A DNA stretch of 7,999 nt. It comes from Chloroflexota bacterium. GTDB taxonomy: Bacteria; Chloroflexota; Dehalococcoidia; GIF9; UBA5629. The position numbers were made by a program, and so were the translations under genes. The stretch's first letter is position 1, and every line of letters starts with the position of its first letter. The DNA lies in assembly GCA_016875975.1 (NCBI GenBank), contig VGOF01000062.1:1-7999 (forward strand). The letters are read 5' to 3'. Below, piece after piece: positions 1 to 6,466 of this stretch. The notes under the pieces were generated by a model. That model had not been told where the DNA came from and searched no databases. It was given only the letters and a program-made list of their open reading frames with translations.

Positions 1-1443
1 GGCAAAGTTGCCGCCGAGCGCATCCCACTCAGCGAAAAAGGCAGACTCGAGTACACTTTGTCGATTCCACAAGCAGCCAAAGGTTCATATACCATCGAAG
101 TCACAGACGATAGCCACTGGTCTGGCAGTTCAGCATCAGCCACCTTCAAAATACTTCCAAAGATTGAAGTCTTCCCTAGAGTGGCACGACCAACATCAGA
201 AATAGTAATTATGGGCACTGGTTTCCCAGCCGGCGAAACAGGCATAACCGTTACCTGGGATGGCGCAACTCTCAAAGGCACCCCCGCCAGTGCCAATCTA
301 AAGGGCACCTGGAGTATCAGCCTCGCTGTACCATTAACAACCAAGGGCAATCATTACATAGGTGCCTCTGGCAGTATAACTTCAGCCGCTGAGATTGGTC
401 AGATCGACTTTATCGTAGGGCCAGCAGCCAGGATAGAGCCACTGACCGGTCCCGTAGGAACAGAGATCAAAGCTGAGGGATTTGGCTTTCGCACCGGAGA
501 AGACGGCATCACGATTGCCTTCGACGGCGAGATTATCATGTGCAACATTGTCGGCTCTGGGGACGGAAGCTGGAAAGCAACGGCACAAATACCCCCTAGC
601 ACGCGGGGAATCCACACCATCACCGTCTATGGTAGCAGCTTCACGCCAATAGGCACTGTCCCCGATGTCCAGTTCGAAGTCACACCAGGACTAAAGTTGG
701 AACCAAACTCCGGAAATCAAGGCAATAAGGTAACTGCCACAGGAACCGGTTTCGACAAAAACGAGATTATAGCGATGACTTTCGGTGCCACAAACTTGGA
801 CGTATCCCCTGCCGCAGACGATAAAGGCAGCTTCGTTGCCACCTTCGTGGTTCCACCCTTCAAGGGTAAGAACCATACAGTTACAGCGGTGGGCAAGAAT
901 GGCAACTCGGCCAAGGCTACGTTCACTGCAAACAAACCACCACCGGGAACACCGCAATTAAAATCCCCCCAGCCAGACGTTGTGATAAAGATCTATGATT
1001 CGGTGGGAGATGTATTCGTAGCAACGCTAAAATATGCAGCCAGGTTATTTACCCGCACACGCAACCAGCAAGGTAGCTATTCGCAAGCCCCTAAAATTAT
1101 TTTCATTTGGACGCAACCAGCACATGCTGAAGATGCACAATACTCCCTGCAAGTGGCTTCAGAGAGCGATTTTGCTACGCCAGCTATGACCAAGAATAAC
1201 CTGCAAACCCCTCGATACATTGTTTCGCAGCAAGACTCCTTGCCTCCTGGCACCTACTACTGGCGAACAAGGGCCATAGACAGTATCGGCAACGAAAGTC
1301 CTTGGTCAGAAGCCTGGAAATTCGAGGTCATACTCATGCCGTCTGAAGTTCTCATTTTATCAATAGCCATACCAGCGCTATTCACCATGCTTATACTAGC
1401 ACCAATAGTAATCGCCTGGCGCTCAAGGCGACAAAATTGGTAA
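1..1443 (+). CDS. IPT/TIG-repeat and fibronectin-III-like surface protein with C-terminal membrane anchor (5' partial)
   Basis: The reading frame is open from base 1, so the start lies outside the window; the TTG at 58 is internal to the frame. 480 residues are visible. They hold the tail of one beta-sandwich repeat (about nt 1-156) and three related repeats (about nt 157-417, 418-684 and 685-940). Each repeat resembles an IPT/TIG domain: a P-x-x-G start, a G-x-GF core followed in the first two by GE-x-GI, then a D/G-rich strand and a closing VP...G.H.(I/V) strand. A fibronectin-III-like domain follows (about nt 943-1332), recognisable by LPPGTYYWRTRAID and SPWSEAWKFEV. The C-terminus has a hydrophobic segment (about nt 1348-1419) and then a basic tail RSRRQN. 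This predicts an extracellular chain anchored by one membrane helix with its tail in the cytoplasm. A role in surface structure or binding is inference; no catalytic motif is visible. I see no clear terminator after it. Confidence 0.8.
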   Translation, partial: GKVAAERIPLSEKGRLEYTLSIPQAAKGSYTIEVTDDSHWSGSSASATFKILPKIEVFPRVARPTSEIVIMGTGFPAGETGITVTWDGATLKGTPASANLKGTWSISLAVPLTTKGNHYIGASGSITSAAEIGQIDFIVGPAARIEPLTGPVGTEIKAEGFGFRTGEDGITIAFDGEIIMCNIVGSGDGSWKATAQIPPSTRGIHTITVYGSSFTPIGTVPDVQFEVTPGLKLEPNSGNQGNKVTATGTGFDKNEIIAMTFGATNLDVSPAADDKGSFVATFVVPPFKGKNHTVTAVGKNGNSAKATFTANKPPPGTPQLKSPQPDVVIKIYDSVGDVFVATLKYAARLFTRTRNQQGSYSQAPKIIFIWTQPAHAEDAQYSLQVASESDFATPAMTKNNLQTPRYIVSQQDSLPPGTYYWRTRAIDSIGNESPWSEAWKFEVILMPSEVLILSIAIPALFTMLILAPIVIAWRSRRQNW

Positions 1444-1470
1444 CGAAAGCACAACCACGGTGCACAAAAC

Positions 1471-1500
1471 TTGTTTGTTGGTGCTAATATGTGATATATT
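1471..1500 (+). promoter_or_regulatory. Predicted sigma-70-type promoter of the thiC leader
   Basis: A TTGTTT box at 1471-1476 lies 18 nt before TATATT at 1495-1500. A TG at 1492-1493 sits one base before the -10 box, giving an extended -10 (TGn) element. Transcription would start near 1507, about 40 nt before the TPP aptamer. This is a sequence match only, but the position just upstream of the riboswitch supports it. Confidence 0.6.
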
Positions 1501-1545
1501 TGACTATAGATTAGGAACGTTAAGTCTGACAGACACCCGGATTTA

Positions 1546-1642
1546 CCGCTAGGGGTGCTCAGAGCTAGGTCCTGGGCTGAGACTTCGTGGATGCGAAGAA
1601 CTCTTGGAACCTGAACTTGGTAATGCAAGTGTAGGGAAGCGG
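1546..1642 (+). promoter_or_regulatory. TPP riboswitch aptamer (THI element)
   Basis: The conserved signatures are all present in order: CTAGGGGTGC (1549-1558), CTGAGA (1577-1582), GGAACCTGAA (1606-1615), TAATGC (1621-1626) and GTAGGGAAG (1631-1639). The expected helices can be drawn. P1 is 1546-1550 with 1638-1642. P2 is 1551-1556 with 1600-1605, including two G-U pairs. P3 is 1557-1562 with 1572-1577. An optional P3a hairpin is 1583-1587 with 1594-1598. P5 is CTTG/CAAG around TAATG. Elements of this class bind thiamine pyrophosphate and repress thiamine genes. The gene that follows is thiC, the most common target. Confidence 0.97.
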
Positions 1643-1668
1643 AATTGAGCCAAGGGTTTAGTAATTCC
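1641..1668 (+). promoter_or_regulatory. Candidate antiterminator helix of the TPP riboswitch
   Basis: GGAATT at 1641-1646 can pair perfectly with AATTCC at 1663-1668. The helix would use the last two bases of aptamer stem P1 and the loop of the terminator hairpin, and would close the terminator's 5' arm into a loop. It therefore competes with both the ligand-bound aptamer and the terminator, as expected for a transcriptional OFF switch. The pairing is seen in the sequence; the switching role is inferred. Confidence 0.5.
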
Positions 1669-1690
1669 CAGCTAAAGCTCTTGGTTTTTT
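1650..1690 (+). terminator. Intrinsic terminator of the TPP riboswitch expression platform
   Basis: CCAAGGGTTTAG (1650-1661) pairs with CTAAAGCTCTTGG (1672-1684) as a 12-bp stem with one G-U pair and one bulged G (1677). The loop is 10 nt, and TTTTTT follows directly at 1685-1690. It lies between the aptamer and the thiC ribosome-binding site. This fits premature termination when TPP is bound. Confidence 0.9.
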
Positions 1691-1705
1691 ATTTTGGAGA
1701 CAGTA

Positions 1706-3001
1706 ATGACACAAATTGAACTGGCAAAGCGAGACATCCTCTCACCCCAGATGAGACATGTAGCCCAGCAAGAAGGCCTGAACCAAGAAACTCTTATGCA
1801 GTATGTAGCTGAGGGCAAAGTCGTCATACCTGTCAATCCAAACCATGCCAATCTTACACCACGCGGCATAGGCAAAGGATTGAGAGTCAAGATCAATGCA
1901 AACATCGGCACTTCATCCGACTACGGCACTGTCGATGGCGAACTCGAAAAATTACACACAGCAATCGAATTCGGCGCCGATGCAGTTATGGACCTAAGCA
2001 CAGGAGGCAACATATCAGCGATACGCCGGGCTATTTTAGCTGAAAGTACTCTACCGATAGGAACCGTACCCATATATCAGGCAGGCATCGAGGCCATCGA
2101 GCGACATGGTGCTATAGTAAACATGTCAGTGGACGAATTCTTCGCCGTCATCGAACAGCAAGCAAAAGAGGGGATCGATTTCATAACCGTACACTGCGGC
2201 ATCACGCAATCAACTATTCAGCGACTCAAGAATCAACACAGAATAACCGACGTAGTCTCCAGGGGAGGCGCTTTTCTTCTTGGTTGGATGTTACACAATG
2301 ACCGTGAGAACCCTTTATACGAGTATTACGACCGCCTGCTTGAGTTGGCACATGAGTATGACGTCACATTAAGCCTCGGTGATGGTATGCGCCCGGGAAG
2401 CCTGGCAGATGCAACCGATCGCGCCCAGATAGAAGAACTCATTATTCTCGGGGAACTAATAGACAGAGCTAGGGAAGCCAATGTACAGGCGATGGTAGAA
2501 GGGCCAGGCCACGTTCCTTTGAACCAAATTGCTACCAATGTTCAACTGGAAAAAACCTTGTGCCACGAAGCTCCTTTTTACGTCCTCGGTCCCTTAGTAA
2601 CCGACATAGCAGCCGGTTATGACCACATCACAGCTGCCATCGGTGGCGCCATAGCCGCTACCGCAGGGGCTGACTTTTTATGCTATGTAACCCCGGCAGA
2701 ACATCTCGCCCTGCCAGACAACGAAGATGTCAAGGCAGGAGTGATCGCCTCACGCATTGCTGCTCACGCTGCCGATGTTGCCAGAGGAACAAACAATGCA
2801 AGCGATTGGGATAGAAAAATGTCGCTCGCCAGAATCAATCTGGATTGGGAATCCCAAGCCAACCTGGCCCTCGACCCAGAAAGAGTGAGGCAAGTACACA
2901 ACAAATATTCAAGTTCAGGGCCGGCGTGCAGCATGTGTGGCAACTACTGTGCAATGGCACTCGTCAAAAAATATCTGGGAATATCCTCTGTCAAATGTTG
3001 A
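1706..3001 (+). CDS. thiC: Phosphomethylpyrimidine synthase ThiC (short form)
   Basis: ThiC is a radical-SAM enzyme that turns 5-aminoimidazole ribotide into HMP phosphate, the pyrimidine half of thiamine. The protein is 431 residues, like the short ThiC of many anaerobes and archaea and unlike the roughly 600-residue enterobacterial form. Family blocks run the whole length: NPNHANLTPRGIGKGLRVKINANIG, DLSTGGNI, GTVPIYQA, ITVHCGIT, SLGDGMRPG, MVEGPGHVPLNQI, GPLVTDIAAGYDHITAAIGG and YVTPAEHL. The C-terminal cluster-binding cysteines are C408, C411 and C415. Their spacing is CX2CX3C, not the CX2CX4C usually quoted. ATG 1706 is chosen because GGAG (1696-1699) lies 6 nt upstream; the in-frame TTG at 1694 overlaps that ribosome site. 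ThiC paralogues (BzaA/B/F) make 5-hydroxybenzimidazole in anaerobes, but the TPP riboswitch argues for thiamine synthesis. It is the first gene of a cluster with cinA, speD and speB. Confidence 0.97.
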   Translation: MTQIELAKRDILSPQMRHVAQQEGLNQETLMQYVAEGKVVIPVNPNHANLTPRGIGKGLRVKINANIGTSSDYGTVDGELEKLHTAIEFGADAVMDLSTGGNISAIRRAILAESTLPIGTVPIYQAGIEAIERHGAIVNMSVDEFFAVIEQQAKEGIDFITVHCGITQSTIQRLKNQHRITDVVSRGGAFLLGWMLHNDRENPLYEYYDRLLELAHEYDVTLSLGDGMRPGSLADATDRAQIEELIILGELIDRAREANVQAMVEGPGHVPLNQIATNVQLEKTLCHEAPFYVLGPLVTDIAAGYDHITAAIGGAIAATAGADFLCYVTPAEHLALPDNEDVKAGVIASRIAAHAADVARGTNNASDWDRKMSLARINLDWESQANLALDPERVRQVHNKYSSSGPACSMCGNYCAMALVKKYLGISSVKC

Positions 3002-3021
3002 ATCCCAAGTTATGAGACAGA

Positions 3022-4245
3022 ATGAAAACAGAGATAATCTCTATCGGTACCGAACTGCTGCTGGGAGAAATAGTCGATACAAACTCGGCTTATCTTGCCA
3101 GCCAATTGCCGCTACTCGGACTCGACCTTCACTTCATATCCACCGTCGGTGACAACCAACAGAGGCTCATCAACATCCTGCAACAAGCCTGGCAAAGGTC
3201 GGATATCATCTTCACCACCGGTGGACTAGGTCCTACACAAGACGATATTACCCGTGAGGCAATTGCTGAATTCCTGGACGAAGAGATTAGCACCGACCCT
3301 CAGCTAGTCAAGGAATTCGAGCGGCTATTCAAGCGCTTCAAAATGGAAATGCCCAAAAGTAACCTCAAGCAAGCAGGGATTATCCCTTCAGCTCAAATCA
3401 TAGCCAATCCACGCGGTACCGCACCAGGCTGGTGGATAGAGCGAGATAATCACACCATCATAACCATGCCTGGACCACCCAACGAGATGCAATTGATGTG
3501 GACGAAGGTCATAATGCCACGTTTGCAGCAGAAACTGGGGAGAGCCATCATTGTTTCCAAGACACTGAAGGTTTTCGGTCTGAGTGAAGCCAAAGTTGAT
3601 GAACTGGTGAGTTCCTTTCTAGCTTCCAGTAACCCAACAGTGGGCACTTACGCTAAGCCAGATGGAATCCACCTTCGCATCACCGCCAAATCCTGTACCA
3701 CGAACGATGCCCAAACACTGATCACAGAAAAGGAAAAGGATATCCGTGCAATTCTTGGTGACAATATCTGGGGCACCGATGCTGATAGTCTCGAGGCCAC
3801 CGTCGGTACTCTGCTTACGTCCAAAGGACTAACCCTGGCCTCCATGGAATCCAGCACCGGCGGCCTCTTGGCCAACTGCATCACCAACATCCCTGGCAGC
3901 TCAAAATATTTCAAAGGCGGGATAATTGCATATACTGGCAAGACGAATACATCTTATGGGATCGATGAGCAGTTGATTTCGAAACATGGGCTAGTTAGTA
4001 CTGAAGTGACCGAGGCGATGGCATCAGCAGTTCGTCACCACCTGCACGCGGACATCGGCATCGCACTAACAGCAATTACCGGCCCCGCAGAAATCGAAGG
4101 CAAACCAATTGGTACTATTTGCATCGGCATCGACAACGGACAACATACGTCGAGTTTCACCAGGAACTATCCTGGAAACCGACCACAAGTAAAACAAAGG
4201 GCAGTCATCTCAGCCCTTTTCGAACTCAGGAGAGTCTTGCTTTAG
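3022..4245 (+). CDS. cinA: CinA family protein: MoCF/CinA N-terminal domain plus PncC-like C-terminal domain
   Basis: 407 residues, the usual full CinA length. Residues 1-170 form the molybdopterin-binding-like (COG1058) domain, with GTELLLGEIVDTN, TTGGLGPTQDDITREA and MPGPPNEM. In characterised CinA proteins this domain has pyrophosphatase activity on ADP-ribose-type nucleotides. A linker domain follows. Residues from about 253 form the CinA C-terminal domain, whose relatives (PncC) deamidate nicotinamide mononucleotide in pyridine nucleotide recycling. ES-S-TGG (S277) and PGSSKYFKGG are intact. The following Y304 segment is unusual: Asn309 stands five residues after the tyrosine, where PncC proteins normally have lysine (Lys307 is nearby). 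The usual IAGP is ITGP. Deamidase activity is therefore uncertain. ATG 3022 is 20 bp after thiC with only a weak ribosome site, which suggests co-transcription. The speD ribosome site overlaps its stop codon. Confidence 0.95.
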   Translation: MKTEIISIGTELLLGEIVDTNSAYLASQLPLLGLDLHFISTVGDNQQRLINILQQAWQRSDIIFTTGGLGPTQDDITREAIAEFLDEEISTDPQLVKEFERLFKRFKMEMPKSNLKQAGIIPSAQIIANPRGTAPGWWIERDNHTIITMPGPPNEMQLMWTKVIMPRLQQKLGRAIIVSKTLKVFGLSEAKVDELVSSFLASSNPTVGTYAKPDGIHLRITAKSCTTNDAQTLITEKEKDIRAILGDNIWGTDADSLEATVGTLLTSKGLTLASMESSTGGLLANCITNIPGSSKYFKGGIIAYTGKTNTSYGIDEQLISKHGLVSTEVTEAMASAVRHHLHADIGIALTAITGPAEIEGKPIGTICIGIDNGQHTSSFTRNYPGNRPQVKQRAVISALFELRRVLL

Positions 4246-4253
4246 GAGGAAAC

Positions 4254-4649
4254 ATGCACCTGATCATAGATGGATACGGCACCAACCCGGAGATTATGCA
4301 GGATGAACGATTTATTCACGACCTGTTGGATTCCTATCCTGCCAGAATCGGTATGACTAAAATTGCTGGGCCAACCGTTTTCAGATACGTCGGCACTAAC
4401 CCCAAAGATTGGGGGATTTCCGGGATAGTTTTCATCGCCGAGAGCCACATAAGCCTCCACACTTTTGTTGAACGTTGCTACATCAATATCGACGTCTTCT
4501 CATGCAAGGATTTTGATGCCGACAGAGTCGTCAAGGACATCGCGGATAAATTCCAGTTAACTACATTCACCAGCCGCTTGGTCAACCGAGAGTGGACTAT
4601 TGACGAATTGAAAAATGCCAACCAACTCCCACAACTACACCCAGTATGA
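4254..4649 (+). CDS. speD: SpeD-family pyruvoyl-dependent decarboxylase (S-adenosylmethionine decarboxylase proenzyme or arginine decarboxylase variant)
   Basis: 131 residues, the size of short bacterial/archaeal SpeD. The self-cleavage and pyruvoyl motif AESHISLHTF is intact, with Glu63-Ser64. Ser64 would become the pyruvoyl group, and His69 and Cys84 match the processing and catalytic His and Cys of Thermotoga-type enzymes, shifted by one. The family's usual reaction is decarboxylation of SAM to the aminopropyl donor for spermidine. The sequence departs from common SpeD: HTFVERCY replaces the typical HTWPE-x-GY, and a longer NPKDWGISG replaces the usual QGVSG-type stretch. Some SpeD homologues are now known to decarboxylate arginine or ornithine instead, so the substrate is not settled. 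The start is ATG 4254, preceded by AGGAGG (4244-4249); the frame is open further upstream inside cinA, but nothing supports an earlier start. Its stop overlaps the speB start. Confidence 0.9.
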   Translation: MHLIIDGYGTNPEIMQDERFIHDLLDSYPARIGMTKIAGPTVFRYVGTNPKDWGISGIVFIAESHISLHTFVERCYINIDVFSCKDFDADRVVKDIADKFQLTTFTSRLVNREWTIDELKNANQLPQLHPV

Positions 4650-5527
4650 AACACTCAGAAGACCTATTTCTCCCCCCCCAAACCTTCGCAGGGCTGTACT
4701 CTCCTCACTCTGACTTTGGAACGGCACGGGTGGTAATATTGCCAGTCCCCTATGATAGCACTACAGAATGGCATAGCGGAACAAGGAAAGGACCAAAGGC
4801 TATCATCGAAGCCTCCCAGTATCTCGAGCTCTATGACCTAGAACTCGACCGAGAGATATACAAAGTAGGAATTCATACACTTCCTGAGCTACGCCCGGTG
4901 CTCAACAACCCTGAGGACATGATAAAACAAGTTTACAACGTGTCAAAATCTCTCCTTCTAGACAATAAGTTCGTGGTTATGCTGGGCGGAGAGCATTCAC
5001 TCAGCCTGGGGATGGTTCAGGCCTTCAAAGAAATACACCAAGATCTGTGCGTACTGCAATTAGATGCCCATGCTGACCTCCGCGATGAGTATACCGCTAC
5101 AAAGTACAGTCATGCCTGTGTAATACGACGCATTGTCGAACTGTGCCCTATCACACAGGTAGGAATCAGAAGCCTAAGCGCAGAGGAAAATACTTTCCTG
5201 AAACAAAACAAGATGAACCCCTTTTACCTGACGACTTCCAGACCCCACTCGCACCCCATACAACAAATAATCAACTCTCTAGGAGAAAAGGTCTACGTAA
5301 CTATAGACCTGGATGTTTTCGACCCCTCCATCATGTCTGCTGTAGGAACTCCTGAACCCAATGGGATGTTCTGGCACGAAGTCATTGGTTTATTAAAAGC
5401 AATAACACAACATAGATACGTAGTTGGGTTCGACATTGTGGAATTATGCCCTGACCAGGGGCCTGATTCCTGCGCTTTTCTTGCTGCCAAGTTAGCCTAT
5501 ACCCTTATCGGCTACGCCACATCCTGA
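4646..5527 (+). CDS. speB: Agmatinase-family ureohydrolase (SpeB-like)
   Basis: 293 residues, the family length. All six expected manganese ligands are visible: His117 in GGEHSLS, Asp140, His142 and Asp144 in DAHADLRDEY, and Asp221 and Asp223 in TIDLDVFDP. GTPEPNGMFW and VGFDIVELCP follow as in agmatinases. The enzyme should hydrolyse a guanidino group to an amine plus urea. The likely substrate is agmatine (giving putrescine); N1-aminopropylagmatine (giving spermidine, as in Thermus) is possible, and sequence alone does not decide. ATG 4646 overlaps the speD stop as ATGA and has no ribosome site of its own, so translation is probably coupled to SpeD. That makes equal supply of the two enzymes likely. 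No speE or conventional speA lies in the window. It is the last gene of the thiC cluster. A weak hairpin at 5534-5551 follows but lacks a T-tract. Confidence 0.93.
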   Translation: MKHSEDLFLPPQTFAGLYSPHSDFGTARVVILPVPYDSTTEWHSGTRKGPKAIIEASQYLELYDLELDREIYKVGIHTLPELRPVLNNPEDMIKQVYNVSKSLLLDNKFVVMLGGEHSLSLGMVQAFKEIHQDLCVLQLDAHADLRDEYTATKYSHACVIRRIVELCPITQVGIRSLSAEENTFLKQNKMNPFYLTTSRPHSHPIQQIINSLGEKVYVTIDLDVFDPSIMSAVGTPEPNGMFWHEVIGLLKAITQHRYVVGFDIVELCPDQGPDSCAFLAAKLAYTLIGYATS

Positions 5528-5590
5528 TTCACACCGAGCATACAGCTTCGGCACGCTACCTCAAACCAAAACGCAACATGCCCGTTCCGT

Positions 5591-5620
5591 TTGACACTGC
5601 TCACCTCACTGTTCTATCAT
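5591..5620 (+). promoter_or_regulatory. Predicted sigma-70-type promoter of the Gre-fusion gene
   Basis: A perfect TTGACA (5591-5596) stands 18 nt before TATCAT (5615-5620). Transcription would start near 5627, about 12 nt before ATG 5639, giving a very short leader. The promoter would separate this gene from the thiC cluster. It also explains why the in-frame TTG at 5591 is not the start: it is part of the -35 box. Confidence 0.65.
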
Positions 5621-5638
5621 TGCTCTAACAAACACAGT

Positions 5639-6466
5639 ATGGCCACGCAGAATCTACCCACCCCAAACGCAACAAGTTCTACCCTCGGACAGTCAGCTAC
5701 ACAATTCCTTCTTACATTATCCCCCGATGAAAGGCTCAAGTGCCAACAGGAGATATACAGGTTTGTCCGCTGGTACGGCGAGGGGCGACGCATTGGAGAA
5801 TTGTCCATCCCCGAAGTGGCCAATTATGCTGAGCAAATCACATCTTCAACTACCGAAATTACGGAGAAGCTAGCAAGCATCAAGGCGTTTCTTGTCTATA
5901 ATTACAAACAAGGACTGACTAAGACAAACCTATCAATACACCTGAAAACCAAGAAAACGCCACTCAAATTGCACGCTCGACCAGCCCGGCTCAGGCGCAA
6001 AGAGGCCATCCTAACCGCAAAAGGCCGCGCCAGCCTAGAAGCAGAATTAGCCGCGCTCAAGAATGAACGACCCCTGATAGCTGAAGAGTTACAGAAGGCG
6101 GCTGCTGATAAGGATTTTCGCGAAAATGCACCACTAGAGGCAGCGCGAGAACACCAGGGCCAACTAGAAGCACGCATCAGAGAGCTCGAAGCAATACTAA
6201 AAGCTGCAAAAGACATGGAAGAGAAACAGGCTTCCAACTATGAGATAAACATAGGTGACACCGTGCTTCTCTGCGAGCTAACATCGAACGAAGAGGTTAG
6301 ATATACTCTTGTCGATGCCAGAGAAGCAAACCCCCTAGATGGCAAGATCTCCACAGCTTCCCCAGTAGGACAAGCACTGCTAGGCCGCAATAAAGGAGAC
6401 AAAATTGAAGTAAGGGTGCCAGCCGGAGTCATAACTTATGAGATAAAGGACATCCTGCACAAGTAA
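5639..6466 (+). CDS. greA: GreA-type transcript cleavage factor fused to an integrase core-binding-like N-terminal domain
   Basis: 275 residues, against about 158 for normal GreA. Residues from about 121 onward are a whole Gre factor. They begin LTAKGRASLEAELAAL and form a long coiled coil, with the tip acidic pair Asp159 and Glu162 in KDFRENAPLEAAREHQ. In GreA these residues (Asp41/Glu44 in E. coli) help RNA polymerase cleave backtracked RNA. A C-terminal globular domain follows, with NIGDTV, ISTASPVGQALLG and KGDKIEV. Residues about 20-106 are an added helical domain resembling the SAM-like core-binding domain of tyrosine recombinases: a LSPDE start, EIYRFVRWYGEGR, IGELSIPEVANYAEQI, ASIKAFLVYNYKQGLT-x-x-NLS and a basic end. 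No recombinase catalytic domain is present. A basic linker (about 103-121) joins the parts. ATG 5639 is preferred because the upstream TTG lies in the promoter; its ribosome site is weak. The Gre half is certain; the N-terminal assignment rests on pattern similarity. Confidence 0.88.
   Translation: MATQNLPTPNATSSTLGQSATQFLLTLSPDERLKCQQEIYRFVRWYGEGRRIGELSIPEVANYAEQITSSTTEITEKLASIKAFLVYNYKQGLTKTNLSIHLKTKKTPLKLHARPARLRRKEAILTAKGRASLEAELAALKNERPLIAEELQKAAADKDFRENAPLEAAREHQGQLEARIRELEAILKAAKDMEEKQASNYEINIGDTVLLCELTSNEEVRYTLVDAREANPLDGKISTASPVGQALLGRNKGDKIEVRVPAGVITYEIKDILHK

Noticed and set aside
1464..1478. ACAAA/TTTGT hairpin after the surface-protein gene as a terminator
   Set aside because: It is a five-pair A+T-rich stem without a T-tract, and it overlaps the predicted thiC -35 box.
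1694..1705. In-frame TTG start extending ThiC by four residues
   Set aside because: The TTG overlaps the GGAG ribosome site; ATG 1706 has correct spacing from it.
4119..4253. Upstream extension of the SpeD frame inside cinA
   Set aside because: SpeD homology begins at MHLIIDGYG (4254), which has its own AGGAGG; the upstream part is an out-of-frame reading of cinA.
5534..5551. Hairpin after speB as the cluster terminator
   Set aside because: The stem is six pairs with a bulge and no T-tract follows, so it is not a supportable intrinsic terminator.
5591..5638. In-frame TTG start extending the Gre fusion by 16 residues
   Set aside because: The TTG is the first half of a perfect TTGACA -35 box, and the added residues match no domain.
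5902..6237. Antisense ORF of 111 codons opposite the Gre fusion
   Set aside because: Its Ser/Ala/Arg-rich composition is the shadow of the coiled-coil coding strand, with no motif or ribosome site.
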